The position numbers and the translations under genes are program-made. This document shows, one piece after another, positions 33,001 to 44,288 of a stretch of 64,000 bases of DNA. Location of the stretch: assembly GCF_021730395.1 (NCBI RefSeq), contig NC_069362.1, forward strand, positions 82,352,001-82,416,000, written 5' to 3'. The stretch comes from Mercenaria mercenaria (Eukaryota > Mollusca > Bivalvia > Venerida > Veneridae). The number at the start of each line of letters is the position of its first letter. The stretch's first letter is position 1. The notes under the pieces are model-generated. The model did no database searches. It was not told where the DNA came from and worked only from the letters and a program-made list of their open reading frames with translations.

Positions 33001-35114
33001 CATCAGGATAAATATTTTCTTGTAACAGTCCCTTTTTACATATGGGTCACATACTAGTCAGGGCCAATCTCCATATATCAAGTTTAAAGGTCCTAGGCTC
33101 AAATGCTGCATTTTTGTACAAGCATGATTATTTCTTACCCTGGAAGACTTAAATAACATTTAGAACCAATCTCATTAGATTCTGCTCTGAGGTATATTCA
33201 TTTACATAAAATAAAGGGAGGTAATTTGTCATAAATTCAGTCAAAAGTCTAACCTGATTGTCTGAGTCCATCTGATGGCATAAATGTTATTTCAAATCAG
33301 TATCTTCATTGGTTACTGAAATACACCCATTTTAGTTTGAAACAAAGGGAGGTAATTTGACACAAAATCAGTCAATAACTAGAGATGCTTTTAAGAAAAA
33401 CGCATGTCTCCCACAACTGCCCCTATGAAAAATGTGTAGTGTCTCTAGATGGCTTAGATGAGCGGATCCAATTAGATGGTCTGGACGAGTGGATCCAATC
33501 AGTAATTCAAGGGCCATAAATCAAAAAAGCCTGGGCGGATTTGGCTAGTTATCAAACTTGGCTATGGTCTTATGGCCAAACACATTTTGTTCAAGTTTGG
33601 TGAAGTTCGGATGAGAAATGTTCGACTTAGAGAGAGGACAAGAGTAAAAATGCAGATTTTTCAGTAATTCAAGGGCCGTATCTCCAAAATGCCTGGACCG
33701 ATTTGGCTTGTTATCGAACTTGACTGAGGTCTCATGGTCAAACACATTTTGTTCAAGTTTGGTGAGGATTGGATGAGAAATGTTTGAATTAGAGTGCGGA
33801 CAAGAGTAAAAAGGCCGATTTTTGGTAATTCAAGGGCCATACCTCCAAGACGCCTGGACCGATTTGGCTAGTTATCGAACTTGGCCGAGGTCTCATGGTC
33901 AAACACATTTTGTTCAAGTTTGGTGAAAATCGGATGAGAAATGTTCGACTTAAGAGTGCGGACAAGTTTTGTGACAGACACACACACAGACTGGAGTAAA
34001 TCAATATGTCTCCCACACCACTGTGTGGTGGGAGACATAATTATCTGCCCTGATTGTCTCAGTCCAACTCATGACAATAATGAAATTTACAATGAGTCCT
34101 ATAAATACTTACTGAGATAAATCCATTTTTATTAAAATCAGGGGAGGTAATCATGAATTGGTATATACATGTAGAAGATACAGAGTACATGCCTTTAACA
34201 ACAATATATTAATCAAAGCCTTGAAATGTCTGATGGTTGCCGGTTTTTTGGTAGATTTATTTTCTGTTTACATGCCAGTCTATGAATAAAGGTTGAAGGT
34301 CAGTAAATCAAATCCTTCTTTCATAGTGGAAAAACTAGCCCTGCTAAACTTACAGCTATGATCTTTTAAGAACAGAACAATCCAAAGGTATTTTGCAGAC
34401 TGCAGTCAAAGAGACATTTCTGTGCAAATATTTCAAAATAGGGCCAGTAGTTTCTCAGAGGGCGTTTGACTTTCTTCCCTATGACAACTAGAATTTAATT
34501 TTGCACGGATGACCTAGATTAGAAGGAATCTGAATGGGGACCACCCAAGGCATTTACCTGTGACTTGGTGGTTTTGAAAATGTTCTGTAATGAATCTGTG
34601 GATGAAAGTGTGAACAGATCGATGAAAGGACTTCCAACAATTCTGAAAGCTCACCATGTGCACTTAGTGCTTAGGAGAGCTAAAAATACTCAAAAAATGC
34701 TGATCATGATCATGTTAGTTTGCATAATAGTAAATAAAAATATACCTCTATATTCTTCCGATCAAATTTTGGATAAAAAAACTTCATTCCTGTTGAAGTA
34801 TTCTCCACATTCTTAAATAATAGGACTGCATATGCCATTTCTTTTAATTTGTCTTCTGTGATTCCAGTTTTATTCAAAAAGTCTTCCACATCACAGAATC
34901 TGTCTTCTCTAGATGATGTAATACACTTGCTGTAGTCATAATGTTTAAACAGGTGGGACTTGTAACCAATTAGTTTATTCAGAGTAACATGGTCACAATT
35001 ATTAAAGAAATCTAGAACAACATCGTTTTCATTTTTGTCAAGAGTCACAACATTCCTTTTTTTCCTTTTCCTTGTATCTATCACTTCACTTGTGGAAGGT
35101 GCACAGAAACATCT
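29576..35114 (-). CDS. TEFM: TEFM-like mitochondrial transcription elongation factor (spliced, 5'-incomplete)
   Basis: Exons 35114-34746, 30572-30426 and 30067-29576 join in phase 0 into 334 residues plus stop (human TEFM is 360). Residues ~30-95 (LDFFNNCDHVTLNKLIGYKS...DVEDFLNKTGITEDKLKEM) match the family's paired helix-hairpin-helix region in pattern. Then FYPKFDRKNIE / NIDKVVVLDVFHREFAWCVR aligns with the RNase H-like fold of TEFM (KPDIERERLKAV...SIVFGTRRIAWAHLD). ETIPESEVYLLRTST aligns with SKMPKADFYVLEKTG. From the family: it binds the mitochondrial RNA polymerase and raises its processivity. The call rests on remembered alignment, not a search. The first exon, expected to hold a mitochondrial presequence, was not identified. 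Confidence 0.7.
30426..30572 (-). CDS. TEFM: TEFM-like exon B
   Basis: 147 nt, 49 codons, phase 0 at both ends. The acceptor is ACTGTTTTAG and the donor is CAG followed by GTATGT. The peptide NIDKVVVLDVFHREFAWCVR...LAHHNQ holds the first strands of the RNase H-like fold. Confidence 0.8.
30606..31746 (+). mobile_element. D-family element, complete
   Basis: The 5' end is AACTAGAGTTGTCACAGGAG with the hairpin GTCAC/GTGAC, then TTATACCCCAA. There are about eight units of 'ctgtgaccttgacctttgacctactgacc...ggtcatctgctggtcatgacc...gttctcaagttatcatccgg'. The 3' end is CCCCCCAAACTTCGTTTTGT then GGGGGTATAATTA, a hairpin repeating the 5' word. Lies in the large TEFM-like intron. Confidence 0.8.
32166..32284. 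mobile_element. Foldback element, ~50-bp arms
   Basis: TTATTAGCTTTGTATCGGGA...GCGGAAATATTGCG pairs with CGCAATATTCTTCCGC...TCCCGATGCAAAGATAATAA. An outer inverted pair (TTTATTACATACAC at 32289, complement at 32505-32518) follows directly, so the full element may reach 32520. Confidence 0.75.
32640..32890. repeat. Unclassified dispersed repeat, copy 2
   Basis: Collinear with 15290-15545 by shared phrases; no termini recognised. Lies in the TEFM-like intron, directly before an A element. Confidence 0.5.
32898..34686 (+). mobile_element. A-family element split by an E/F element
   Basis: The 5' end is AACAAGAGGGCTATGATTGC then CCTATATTGCTCACC. The 3' end is GCTCACCATGTGCACTTAGT, GCTTAGGAGAGCTAAAAA. 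The body differs from other A elements ('gatgggag...gggaggtaattt' units), so only the ends define the family. E/F at 33377-34043 lies inside and the flanking unit reads through. Confidence 0.65.
33377..34043 (+). mobile_element. E/F-family element, complete, nested
   Basis: The 5' end is AACTAGAGATGCTTTTAAGA, AAAACGCATGTCTCCCAC. Three to four units of 'gattttt.agtaattcaagggcc...tggtcaaacacattttgttcaag' follow. The 3' end is GTCTCCCACACCACTGTGTG then GTGGGAGACATAAT, a near-perfect hairpin repeating the 5' word. Confidence 0.8.
34746..35114 (-). CDS. TEFM: TEFM-like exon A (helix-hairpin-helix region)
   Basis: 369 nt, 123 codons, phase 0 at both ends. The acceptor is TTGCTTTACAG and the donor is GAG followed by GTATAT. 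It encodes a basic stretch (DTRKRKKRN), then the predicted DNA/RNA-binding helices. The reading stays open upstream to an ATG at 35150, but that ATG lies in a tandem repeat, so an upstream exon is more likely. Confidence 0.78.
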
Positions 35115-35138
35115 CTGTAAAGCAAAAACAGGGCTATA

Positions 35139-36650
35139 TATACTGTGCATCTGACACTGAAAATACTGACTCTTGAAAACTAAAAAGGCAAAATTAATTA
35201 CTGATATTGTATCTATACTGTATACTGTGCATGTGACACTGAAAATAATGACTCTTGAAAACTAAAAAAGGCAACATTAATTACTGGTATAGTATCTATA
35301 CATGTGTATACTACATGCATCTGACACTGAAAATAATGACTCTTGAAAGCTAAACAAGAGGGCCAAGATGGCCCTAGGTCGCTCACCTGAGAAACGCACC
35401 ATAACAGTGTAAACATGTTTGACCTAGTGATTTCAAGGAAACAAATATTCTGGTCAATTTTCATTAAGATTGGACCAAAAATGTGGTCTCCTGAGTTTAA
35501 GCAAGTATTTTCTTAGATATGACCTAATGACCTAGTTTTTGACCCCAGATGACCCATATTCTGACTTGACCTAGATTTTATCATGGCAATCATTCTGACC
35601 AAAACTCATGAAGATCAATTGAAAAATACAGTCTTTATTGATACACAAGGTTTTTCTTTGATTTGACCTAGTGACCTACTTTTTGACCCCAAATGACCCG
35701 TATTCAAACTCAACCTAGATTTTGTCAAGGCAATCATTCTGAGCAAATTTCATGAAGACCAGTTGAAAAATACAGTCTCTATCGCATACATAATGTTTTT
35801 TCTTTGATTTGACCTAGCTTTTTTACCTCAAATGACCCATACTCAAATTCAACCTAGATGTCATTAAGGCTATCATATCGACATAAGTTTATGAAGATCA
35901 ATTGAAAAATACCGCCTCTATCACATAATAAGGTTTTTCTTTGATCTGACCTGGTGACCTACTTTTTGACCCCAGATGGCCCATATTCGAACTTGACCTA
36001 GATTTTATCAAGGAAATCATTCTGACCAAATTTCATGAAGATCAACTGATGAAAAATACAGCTATTGCATACGCAAGAATTATATCTGATTTGACCTAGT
36101 GACCTACTTTTTGTTCCTAGATTGAACCATATTCTAACTTACCCTAGATTTCATCAAGGCAATCATTCTGACCAAATTTCATGAAGATCAATTGAGAAAT
36201 ACAGCCTCTATCGCATACACAAGGTTTGACCTACTAACCTACTTTTTGACCCAAGAGGACCAATATTCAAACTCAACCTAGATTTTATCAAGGCAATCAT
36301 TCTGACCAAACTTCATGAAAATCAATTGAAAAATACAGTCTCTACTGCATACACAAGATTTTTCTATAATTTGACCTAGTGACCTAGTTTTTGACCCAAG
36401 ATGACCCATATTCAAAATTGACCTAGATTTCATCAAGGCAATCATTCCCACCAAATTTCATGAAGATCAGTTGAAAAATACAGCCTCTATCACATACACA
36501 AGCTAAATGTTGACAAACGACAGAAGCCGGATGTCGAGCAATCACAAAAACTCACCTGAGCATTGCTCAGGTGAGCTAAAAAGGCAACATTATTTACTGG
36601 TATTATATTCAGATCTATACACCTGTGTTACACCTGACAAAAGAAACAAT
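35139..36650. repeat. ~84-bp tandem repeat, 3 copies, third one split
   Basis: Copies start near 35139, 35221 and 35307 ('ctgacactgaaaataatgactcttgaaaactaaaaa'). The third stops at GAAAGCTA and resumes at 36581 with AAGGCAACATTATTTACTGG. The A element at 35353-36581 fills the gap. Confidence 0.85.
35353..36581 (+). mobile_element. A-family element, complete, exact site known
   Basis: The 5' end is AACAAGAGGGCCAAGATGGC then GGTCGCTCACCTGAG. About eight units follow ('tgacctactttttgacccca...aatcattctgaccaaatttcatgaagatcaattgaaaaatacag'). The 3' end is CTCACCTGAGCATTGCTCAG, GTGAGCTAAA. Comparison with intact copies of the surrounding 84-bp repeat shows insertion into an A-run with no target duplication of measurable length. 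Confidence 0.85.
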
Positions 36651-39354
36651 GATAAACAGGTATTAATGCGTGATGTCATGGCGATCTCTCCTATACAACA
36701 GTATCAAATGAACACACATATCTGTTTATAAACTTCTAAACTTAATGTATTAACTGATTTCTCATAACTGATTGATTTATCCAGTAATGGCATGCCAACA
36801 GTATTGAATGCCTTTGCTGAGAAATAGTGAGTTAGGTCAAAGTCAAACTTCAGCTGTTTTTCAGCTCTTGCAGTGCCTCCTTTATTGCTTGGCTGAAGAA
36901 ATATTATTACAATATATCATCATATTCCATATCATCAGCTTGAACTTGCCGTCTGGTATAAAAAGACATCAAAGCCTTGATTGTCATGGGTCGACGCTTC
37001 AAAAAACTCAACCGATAGGTCAAGTTTTCTACATTTGTATGCATAAATCTACCAATGTAATAACTTGTGTTTTTTTTCCAGATGCACTTAACACTGTCCC
37101 ATGGTACCCAATAGCATGTGTCCCATCGTGCTTAAACCCCACTACCCTTATATTTTTAAAGTAATATGAATGTCACCTGCTTTACTGGGATTAAACATTT
37201 TGTGAAATTAGCAATCAATGTGTGCTTTATAAATAGTGATATACAATTTATATCTTAGAGTTCACAGCAGAACTTTACGAACCAATGTTTGGGATAAGCT
37301 TTTTCTACTCAGAGCAGTAAAAAATTGAAAAACCTCAACTAAAGGTTTATTTTAAATCCTCCCGCCTTCAAACTCCATATAAAAAACAGCTTGAGAAAGG
37401 CAAGATTATTAGCAATTCAGATCGGTCAGGGCATTATCCGATTATTTGTACCGCGGGACAAGTATATTTTGGTTAAATTTCATCCTTATGAAAATTGTTG
37501 TTTATTCCGTTAAAACCTAGATGGTGTAACGAACACGAGAATCAGTATCAGTGAGATACTTGTTACTATAAATACATGTTACTCACCTTATAAGGTCAAA
37601 TATCCAGTATTCCTTCAAAAACCATCATAATACAATCCAGTATTATTTCAATATATTTTAGGGATGGCAACGAATAGCAATTTTGGTATTCGAATATTCG
37701 GTCAGCCTTCCGAACGAATATTCGAATATTCGGTCATCAAATGATCAACAAATCAACTCAAAATCTTATGAATTTATCGTACCCTTAGCAGCCATCTGCA
37801 TTAATTCTACTTTCGTTCACACCGGAAGTAATTTAGACATTGACGAATTAAGACTGACTTATCGTTCTCATCGCTTGTTTATCTTTTTGAACATAAAATA
37901 TTTGTTATTTGCTTCCATTTACATATACTCTATATAGGTTTTACTTATTTTTACATGTTTTTACAGGGATGTAGCCCTCCCGTAAGTAAGGTTCTCTCCA
38001 CACATATTACACATAGCCGACTTCTTATCGGATGATCGCGTGAAATACTTTAAAAAGACAGGCGGCATTGCTTGCATTTTGACAGTAGTTTCAAGTAATA
38101 GCATGAACAATATTTTCGATTAAACGGGTTGTAAAATTAAGACTGTGGGGGTGGGGGAGTCTTATAAAAGATATATTTTGCTAAACTTTACCCTCTGTCT
38201 GAATACTGAGTAGATTCTACCATTTTTTTCCATACGAAATGCATTTATTATCAAGAGGAATCCGTTTTACATAAAAACAATATTTATCACATTTGACTTG
38301 TTTACACCACTTTTCTGCATTTTTCTTTACTGAAATACATCTTGAATCGACTTTGATTGAAATCCGAGTCATTAGTTCAAGTACTTTCTGATGAGTTTTA
38401 ATTATATGTGGTTCGCACCTACCGAAAACAAGGCGATTTGTAACGGATTTACATCAACTGGGGACTAGTAAAATTTCTAAAGGTAGCAATTAGCGGTTAA
38501 TCCTTTTACATAGACAAATGATGCCACAATTAATCTATCAAAATGCTTGACGTTTTTGTGTCCAAAACAGACGTTTAATTCTATGTGGCCATTGTGACGC
38601 AGAACCAATAATATCATCCTGAATTAAACTCCCTAATTCATAAATTGCACAATTATTTTCTCTATCCATCTCAAGCACTAACTAATTCTGCACAGTTTGT
38701 TAGAACACAAATGCCATTAAGAATGAAAAACAGTCCCAAAAGCATAAATCTTACCCCTGAATGCATGGCCCGATTCTCGCCTAATATACTCCTGTTATTT
38801 GTACAGAAGCATATTTTTCAACATTTTTTGCCTGAATATTGCCATTTTCAGAATCATACCTACCCCTAAAAGTATTCCGAGCTCCATATTCTATTATTTA
38901 GCCCCCAAAGAAAAATGTTTTCCCGGGAAATCTTCCCTTTGCAATGCATTATAATTACAGTTTCTTTCCAAGTAGCTCTCTCTATATATATACTCCGGTT
39001 ATTTGTACCAGTACAAATAAGTTCAGAGCTACAGACAAGCTTAAAATCTCTTAAAGTTTGGTGCTTTATATACTGAAAATTGATGAAATGTGCATTATGC
39101 CCTTAACAAAACATAGTCCAGTCTTTTGTACCGTACAAAAAACAGGAGTAATATGATTTAGAAACTTTTTTTTTCTAAGCGCGAAATTAATATCTCGTCT
39201 AGAGTCGCATGATCATTCCCTGATAGGTCATTCTATTTTTAACCATGTGTCTGATAACAGTGACGGAATGTTAGAATATCAATATATTATATTGCTTTTA
39301 ATGGATGACAGATAGGAAGAGATGATGAAATCTGTATCACTATATGAAACCTTA
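36651..39354. other. Mostly unique sequence, nothing firm
   Basis: AT-rich DNA upstream of the TEFM-like exons. CGAATATTCGGTCA-type words repeat near 37690-37735 after AGGGATGGCAACGAATAGC, which looks like a hAT-type end, but no partner end was found. No exon was recognised. Confidence 0.4.
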
Positions 39355-40255
39355 GGCAGTGGCTATGATTATGGTACCGTAATCCTAGCCTTCGGTTCTA
39401 GGACTACAGAAGTTCCGTATTCCTAGACAACCCTTTGAGGATAGGCTAGGATTACTGAAGTATTTAAGAGGCATCAAATGTATACGTTAGGACATGCATA
39501 AATGATGTTGTAAACTTAATTAAAATAGCGTTTTTTTGTTGTTTCTTTTTTCATGGCCGCCTTATTATTTCATGTATATCTTTTCAGGGTTTTTTTTCGG
39601 CCGTTTTTATAGCCGTTATTCGGCTATATTCCCCATTATTCGGCTATATTCCCAATGCCAAAAAGTATGTATTTTTCCCAAAATGAGTGCAAAATTTCCC
39701 AATCTACATTCTGAAAAAATTTCACCAAAATTGCACAAATATTGACCAAATTATGGACAATTTTGTAATGGAAGTATGTTAAACTTTAAAGAGGTTGTAC
39801 AATGTGAAACAAGTGTATGAGAAAGTGCTTAAACACATCCTTACTATATCATATAGGGCTAAATATTTCCCAATTTGGAACATTTACGAAGATTTCTGCG
39901 CATTTAGAATCTGGTCACTTTAGATTTCTGCGCATTTAGAATCGGGCAAAATCAACATCTGTATATGTTTATTTTTATTTCCTTTTCGCTATTTTAAGTG
40001 AAATAACTCTTATGCACTGACGCGCACCTGCATAAAATACTCGCAAGGGTGTCATGCAGTATCTATAGACAGAGAGAGAGATAGATAGATAAGTAAGTTT
40101 ACAACATCATTTATGCATGTCTTAACATATATTTGATGCCTCTTAAATACTTCTGTAATCCTAGCCTATCCTCAAAGGGTAGTCTAGGAATATGGAACTT
40201 CTGTAATCCTAGAATCGGAGGCTAGGATTACGGTACCGTAATCGTAGCCACTGCC
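39355..40255. mobile_element. TIR element with ~165-bp arms, TA target
   Basis: The left arm GGCAGTGGCTATGATTATGG...AAACTTA and right arm pair along about 165 bases at roughly 90 percent. Each arm begins with a small palindrome around GGTACC. TA lies at both borders. The 901-bp element has a GAGAGATAGATAGATA microsatellite inside and no transposase. Tc1/mariner-type target use is an inference. Confidence 0.85.
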
Positions 40256-40502
40256 TATCCGAAATTATCCGAAATAACAAACATTCAAAACATCGGCACT
40301 AGAACTTTAAAGTCCATGTTTACTCGATTATTGAACGTAACATTTTAAGCTACCTTTGTAAAACACCTCGTCATATACTGACGGCAGTATGTTCCAGACA
40401 AAATTGTATTATTTAATAATTTCGTTAACAGCATTTTTCATGTTGTTGTTGTTGTTGTCGCGAACAAATTAGGTTACACGACGCTAAATTTATCTCGGCA
40501 AA

Positions 40503-40613
40503 CCTCGGGTGGATAAACCTTTCTCCAATTCGGTGGATAAACTTAAGTTAAGAAAGACAGTAACCATATTCTATTTATCCTGCAAGCCTCGGGTGGATAA
40601 ACCTTTCTCCAAC
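40503..40613 (+). repeat. 26-bp direct repeat, two copies 85 bp apart
   Basis: CCTCGGGTGGATAAACCTTT followed by CTCCAA occurs at about 40503 and 40588. A shorter GGTGGATAAAC lies between. The second copy runs straight into A-family sequence. Confidence 0.7.
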
Positions 40614-40838
40614 AGCCTCTATCGCATACACAAGACTTTTCTTTGATTTGACCTAATGACCTAATTTTTGACCCCAGATAACCCATTTTTGAACTCGGCC
40701 TAGATTTTATCAACGTTATCATTCTGACCAATATTCATGAAGATCAATTGAAAAATACAGCCTCTATCGCATAGCTAACAAGCTAAATGTTAACGGACGA
40801 CAGACAGACGACAGACGACGGACGAGTGAGCTAAAAAA
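40611..40838 (+). mobile_element. A-family element, 3' fragment
   Basis: One to two A units ('tttgacctaatgacctaatttttgacccc') and a GACGACAGACGACGGACGAG stretch, ending GTGAGCTAAAA. The 5' part is absent. Confidence 0.6.
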
Positions 40839-40884
40839 CAACAACATGATATCATGTCCAGTGAACATACAGTTTTGTCAGAGT

Positions 40885-41050
40885 GATATACTATTTTGTT
40901 AAACGACCATCCTATTCTCAAAGTAGGCCTAACATACTATCTTCACAGAGTGACGTAGCATTTTGTTAAATGACCATCCTATTTTCTCAAAGTAACATAC
41001 TATCTTGTCAGACAGACGTACTATTATGTCAAACAATCCTACTTTCTCAA
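40885..41050. repeat. ~65-70-bp imperfect tandem repeat
   Basis: Two and a half copies of 'actattttgttaaacgaccatcctattctcaaagtaacatactatctt'. No function is evident. Confidence 0.6.
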
Positions 41051-41059
41051 AGTAACATG

Positions 41060-42001
41060 CTTTATGCTCCTCGGTGAAATAATGAAATTTATCCGTGAAA
41101 TAAAATTAATATTTTCACTGTTTCAAACAACGAAAATATCATTTTTATTTTTCACTGGTACGGAACTACATTTGAACACGAAAGAATATGAATTATAAAT
41201 AATAGAAAATTCCATGCAAAATATACTAAGTAAAGATACAGATGTATAGAAATACTAACATGATCATAAATATATATACATTCTATTATAACAAAGTGTA
41301 ACAGAAATCAGGAAATGTAATAGAACTATATCTCGACGTCACGACATAATGACGTCATGATGCGATGCACGTGACGTTGCGCGGACAAACTGGATATAAT
41401 TTGGTTAAAACCAAAAACTGTGAACACCATAATTTACATTTTCACTCGTGGCTGCGCTATACTGCATTATAGTGTTCACTCGGTGAAATAAATTTCGAAA
41501 TTTCGAGGTGATGTCACATTTTGAATTTCCGGTGAATAACAAAAAACCAAAGAATATTCAGTTCTTTGCAAAAACCGTTATGTTATGATTCAACCAAATA
41601 GTTTCCCTTGTCTATCAGAAAGGCATAATTCTTCTTTCCTAATATTGAGGTTTGGTACCTTTATAACAGACAATAAACTAAAACAATAGCAATTCATATG
41701 TGACTTCGGTTAGCTCAACAAAGCAATTTCAAGCAAAAATATTAATATGGAATGTAAGGTAAGTCACACACTACAATATTCGAACGAGATACTTACAAAA
41801 ACAATGCATTTGCAGAATAGAGAGATAAAAGTAATTTTGACAGCTCGTGAAAACTAATGACAAATTTTATTTTGACAGGTATAATAATGATGACTCATGA
41901 CCTAATTATTTTTTTCTGTTATTTCTAACTTCCAGTTTGATTTTGTTAAAAATGGGTATTTTATATTGTAGCTTACAACTCGTGAATAAAAACAATATAA
42001 T
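41060..42001. other. Unique AT-rich stretch with small palindromes
   Basis: It contains a CRE-like TGACGTCA near 41350 and an inverted pair GTGAACACCATAAT / ATTATAGTGTTCAC around 41419-41478. No exon was seen. Confidence 0.35.
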
Positions 42002-42165
42002 GGGTTATTATAACAGTAGCTTGATCTGGGATGCAGTATTCGGCTCGAGTGGATTTTGCCAGATGGGATCTCACGAGGCGCGCAAGCGCCGAGTGTGATC
42101 CAACCTGGCAAAATCAACGAGAGCCGAATACAAAGTCCCAAATCTAGCTACTGTTATAATGACCC
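42002..42165. mobile_element. 164-bp foldback element
   Basis: GGGTTATTATAACAGTAGCT...CGGCTCGAGTGGATTTTGCC pairs with GGCAAAATCAACGAGAGCCG...AGCTACTGTTATAATGACCC over the whole length, around a GCGCGCAAGCGCC centre. It is much richer in CpG than its flanks. Confidence 0.8.
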
Positions 42166-43056
42166 TTTTATTATATACCTTTACCATTTTGATTCTTGTT
42201 TAGTTCTTGAACGAAATCTTCAATGTTTATCGATATTAAATGGAACTTAGTGAAGTTTTTATGTGCGCTACTTATAGAAATGTGCCGGGTCATGCATATT
42301 AATGAAAGTAGTCCGGCAGCATACAATATGGAAGGTACAATACGGAATTTAAAAGGTACAATACGGATTTTTTGTCTGTCTATTCATATTTAATTGTGAA
42401 ATACAAGCCGATTTTTTACAGAATTTATATAGGTATATTATAAAAGAATATATTGTTACCTTACTCATGCCGTGAATTCCCAGTCAAAATTACCACTTTA
42501 GATTTTCGCAGTAGAGAACTGTGGCAAGTCTATATCTGCATGTAGTTTTCGTGTGGCTATCGGTGTGTAACATTAACGTATTCGCATTGACCGTTAATTA
42601 TAGGCTATAGCATTTATTTTTATCCATCGGTATTTAACAAGTTAGAAGAGTTAAAGACCCGCCAATACCTAGTGGTCTACTTTTTCCTCCAACATGAACT
42701 TTGTGCAAATAATTCTGGTAATACTGGTATCATACAACTATTCTACAAGATGACAGGTGGACAATATCAGTCCGGCTTTCATAACTTCATCTGCAAACTT
42801 ACTCAGTCATTCTCTTCTCAGTATAGTTTAAAAAAAACAAAACAGAATAATAACTATCTTACACTGTATATAGAAACAAAGTGTGATCTAAACTCACCTT
42901 AATACATGAAGTACCGTGCATACTGCTACATTAATTGAATAATATATTTAGTAATACATTGTCTTAGCCTTATATCTGTTACTGTCGAACTGTAATTTGA
43001 CACTTGCTATTTCTCATTTCTCCATACAAAAATGTATAATTACAATTTTGGAACAA

Positions 43057-43587
43057 TCTGACTGAAGTACTTGATCTTTTAAACGAAGATCCGAGAATGA
43101 CCCATTCTTAATCGTCTTCTGTACATTTTTGATTTCCAGAAGTGCTATTTTTATTTTCGCAATTCTATTTTTTTTTTATTTTAACCAATCAGACGACTTG
43201 TTCGAATGTCAAAGATAAGAAAGATGTGTAGGCTGTCAGGGACTCGAATCCGGGACCAGTCGCTTACAGAGCAAGTGCTCTACCGACAGAGCTAACGTTT
43301 TACCGACAGAGATAACCGGCTGACACTTTACGTCATAAAAAATCTAACTATCAAAAACCCAGTCTAAATATAGATTTTTTATTCTTACAAAATGTTGTAA
43401 GTAAGTAAAAATGTGTAGGCTGTCAGGGACTCGAATCCGGGACCAGTCACTTACAGATTTTTTATTCTTACAAAATGTTGTAAGTAAGCCTTCTGCCTGG
43501 CTAACGGAATGGTCGTCAGAACGAGGCTATCAATAGCACGTCTTCAGATCCTAAGTATAACGTAATAGGAGATGTACTTTAGTCAGA
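43057..43587. mobile_element. TIR element with tRNA-like core, copy 2
   Basis: TCTGACTGAAGTACTTGATC at the left and the complement of TCTGACTAAAGTACATCTCC at the right match copy 1. The tRNA-like segment (B-box GGATTCGAGTCC on minus, TGT anticodon loop) is present. An internal 80-base stretch with the B-box is duplicated (43211 and 43408 areas). Confidence 0.75.
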
Positions 43588-43728
43588 CAGCATTATGGAA
43601 ATACAAAAGGTTCCAGTTAGTTAGTGGTGTGTCTTTAAGGTAACTTGACAATAGCCACTACTGAACTTGACATTTTAAAGGGATAAGTACAAATATATAT
43701 ATAACTCTCAAAGTTAGAATTGAAGCTC

Positions 43729-44247
43729 AAACAAGAGATGGCACATTAGTGACAAACGCCCCCGAGGTTTGTCCAAGAATGCTACAGTTCGATGCGCAAA
43801 ATATGCCAGAATAGTTAAGGTATGGCTAATTTTTCGACAAGAGAAAAAAATTCTCCGAAGGCAACCTTGACCTTAGGGCTAGGGTCTGGGTCTTGAACAT
43901 GACACACTAACTCATCATAGGGAAAATTGTGACAAATAATGTTTGATGATGGCAGAGTTATTGACTGGACAAGAAACATAAATTTTAGCTTTTTAATCTA
44001 AGTAAGCTAGTGGTCTGGTTGTTATGCACGACACGTTTTCTCGTTATCGGGGAATATTTCTGCAAATTAATTTCGAAATTTCTTGATTAATGACAGAGTT
44101 ACGAACCGGATATGAAACAGACCTTTTTGACCTTAGCTTTCACTTGACTTCTAAGTGTAAACTTGATCTTGGAGCTAGGGGTCTGGGTCTTGCGCGTAAT
44201 CATTTTGTGGGGTCGAATCTACGTGAGTTTTTTTTTCATGTTTTGTC

Positions 44248-44288
<41 letters not shown>

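Noticed and set aside
37660-37740. hAT-type element end (AGGGATGGCAACGAATAGC)
   Set aside because: Only one possible end seen, with no complementary partner or 8-base duplication.
39000-39140. Paired TTTGTAC/GTACAAA palindromes near 39005 and 39125 as operator-like sites
   Set aside because: Short AT-rich palindromes are expected by chance here, and no regulated gene is adjacent.
41340-41400. CRE-containing promoter (TGACGTCA)
   Set aside because: A single 8-base site with no exon or transcript evidence nearby.
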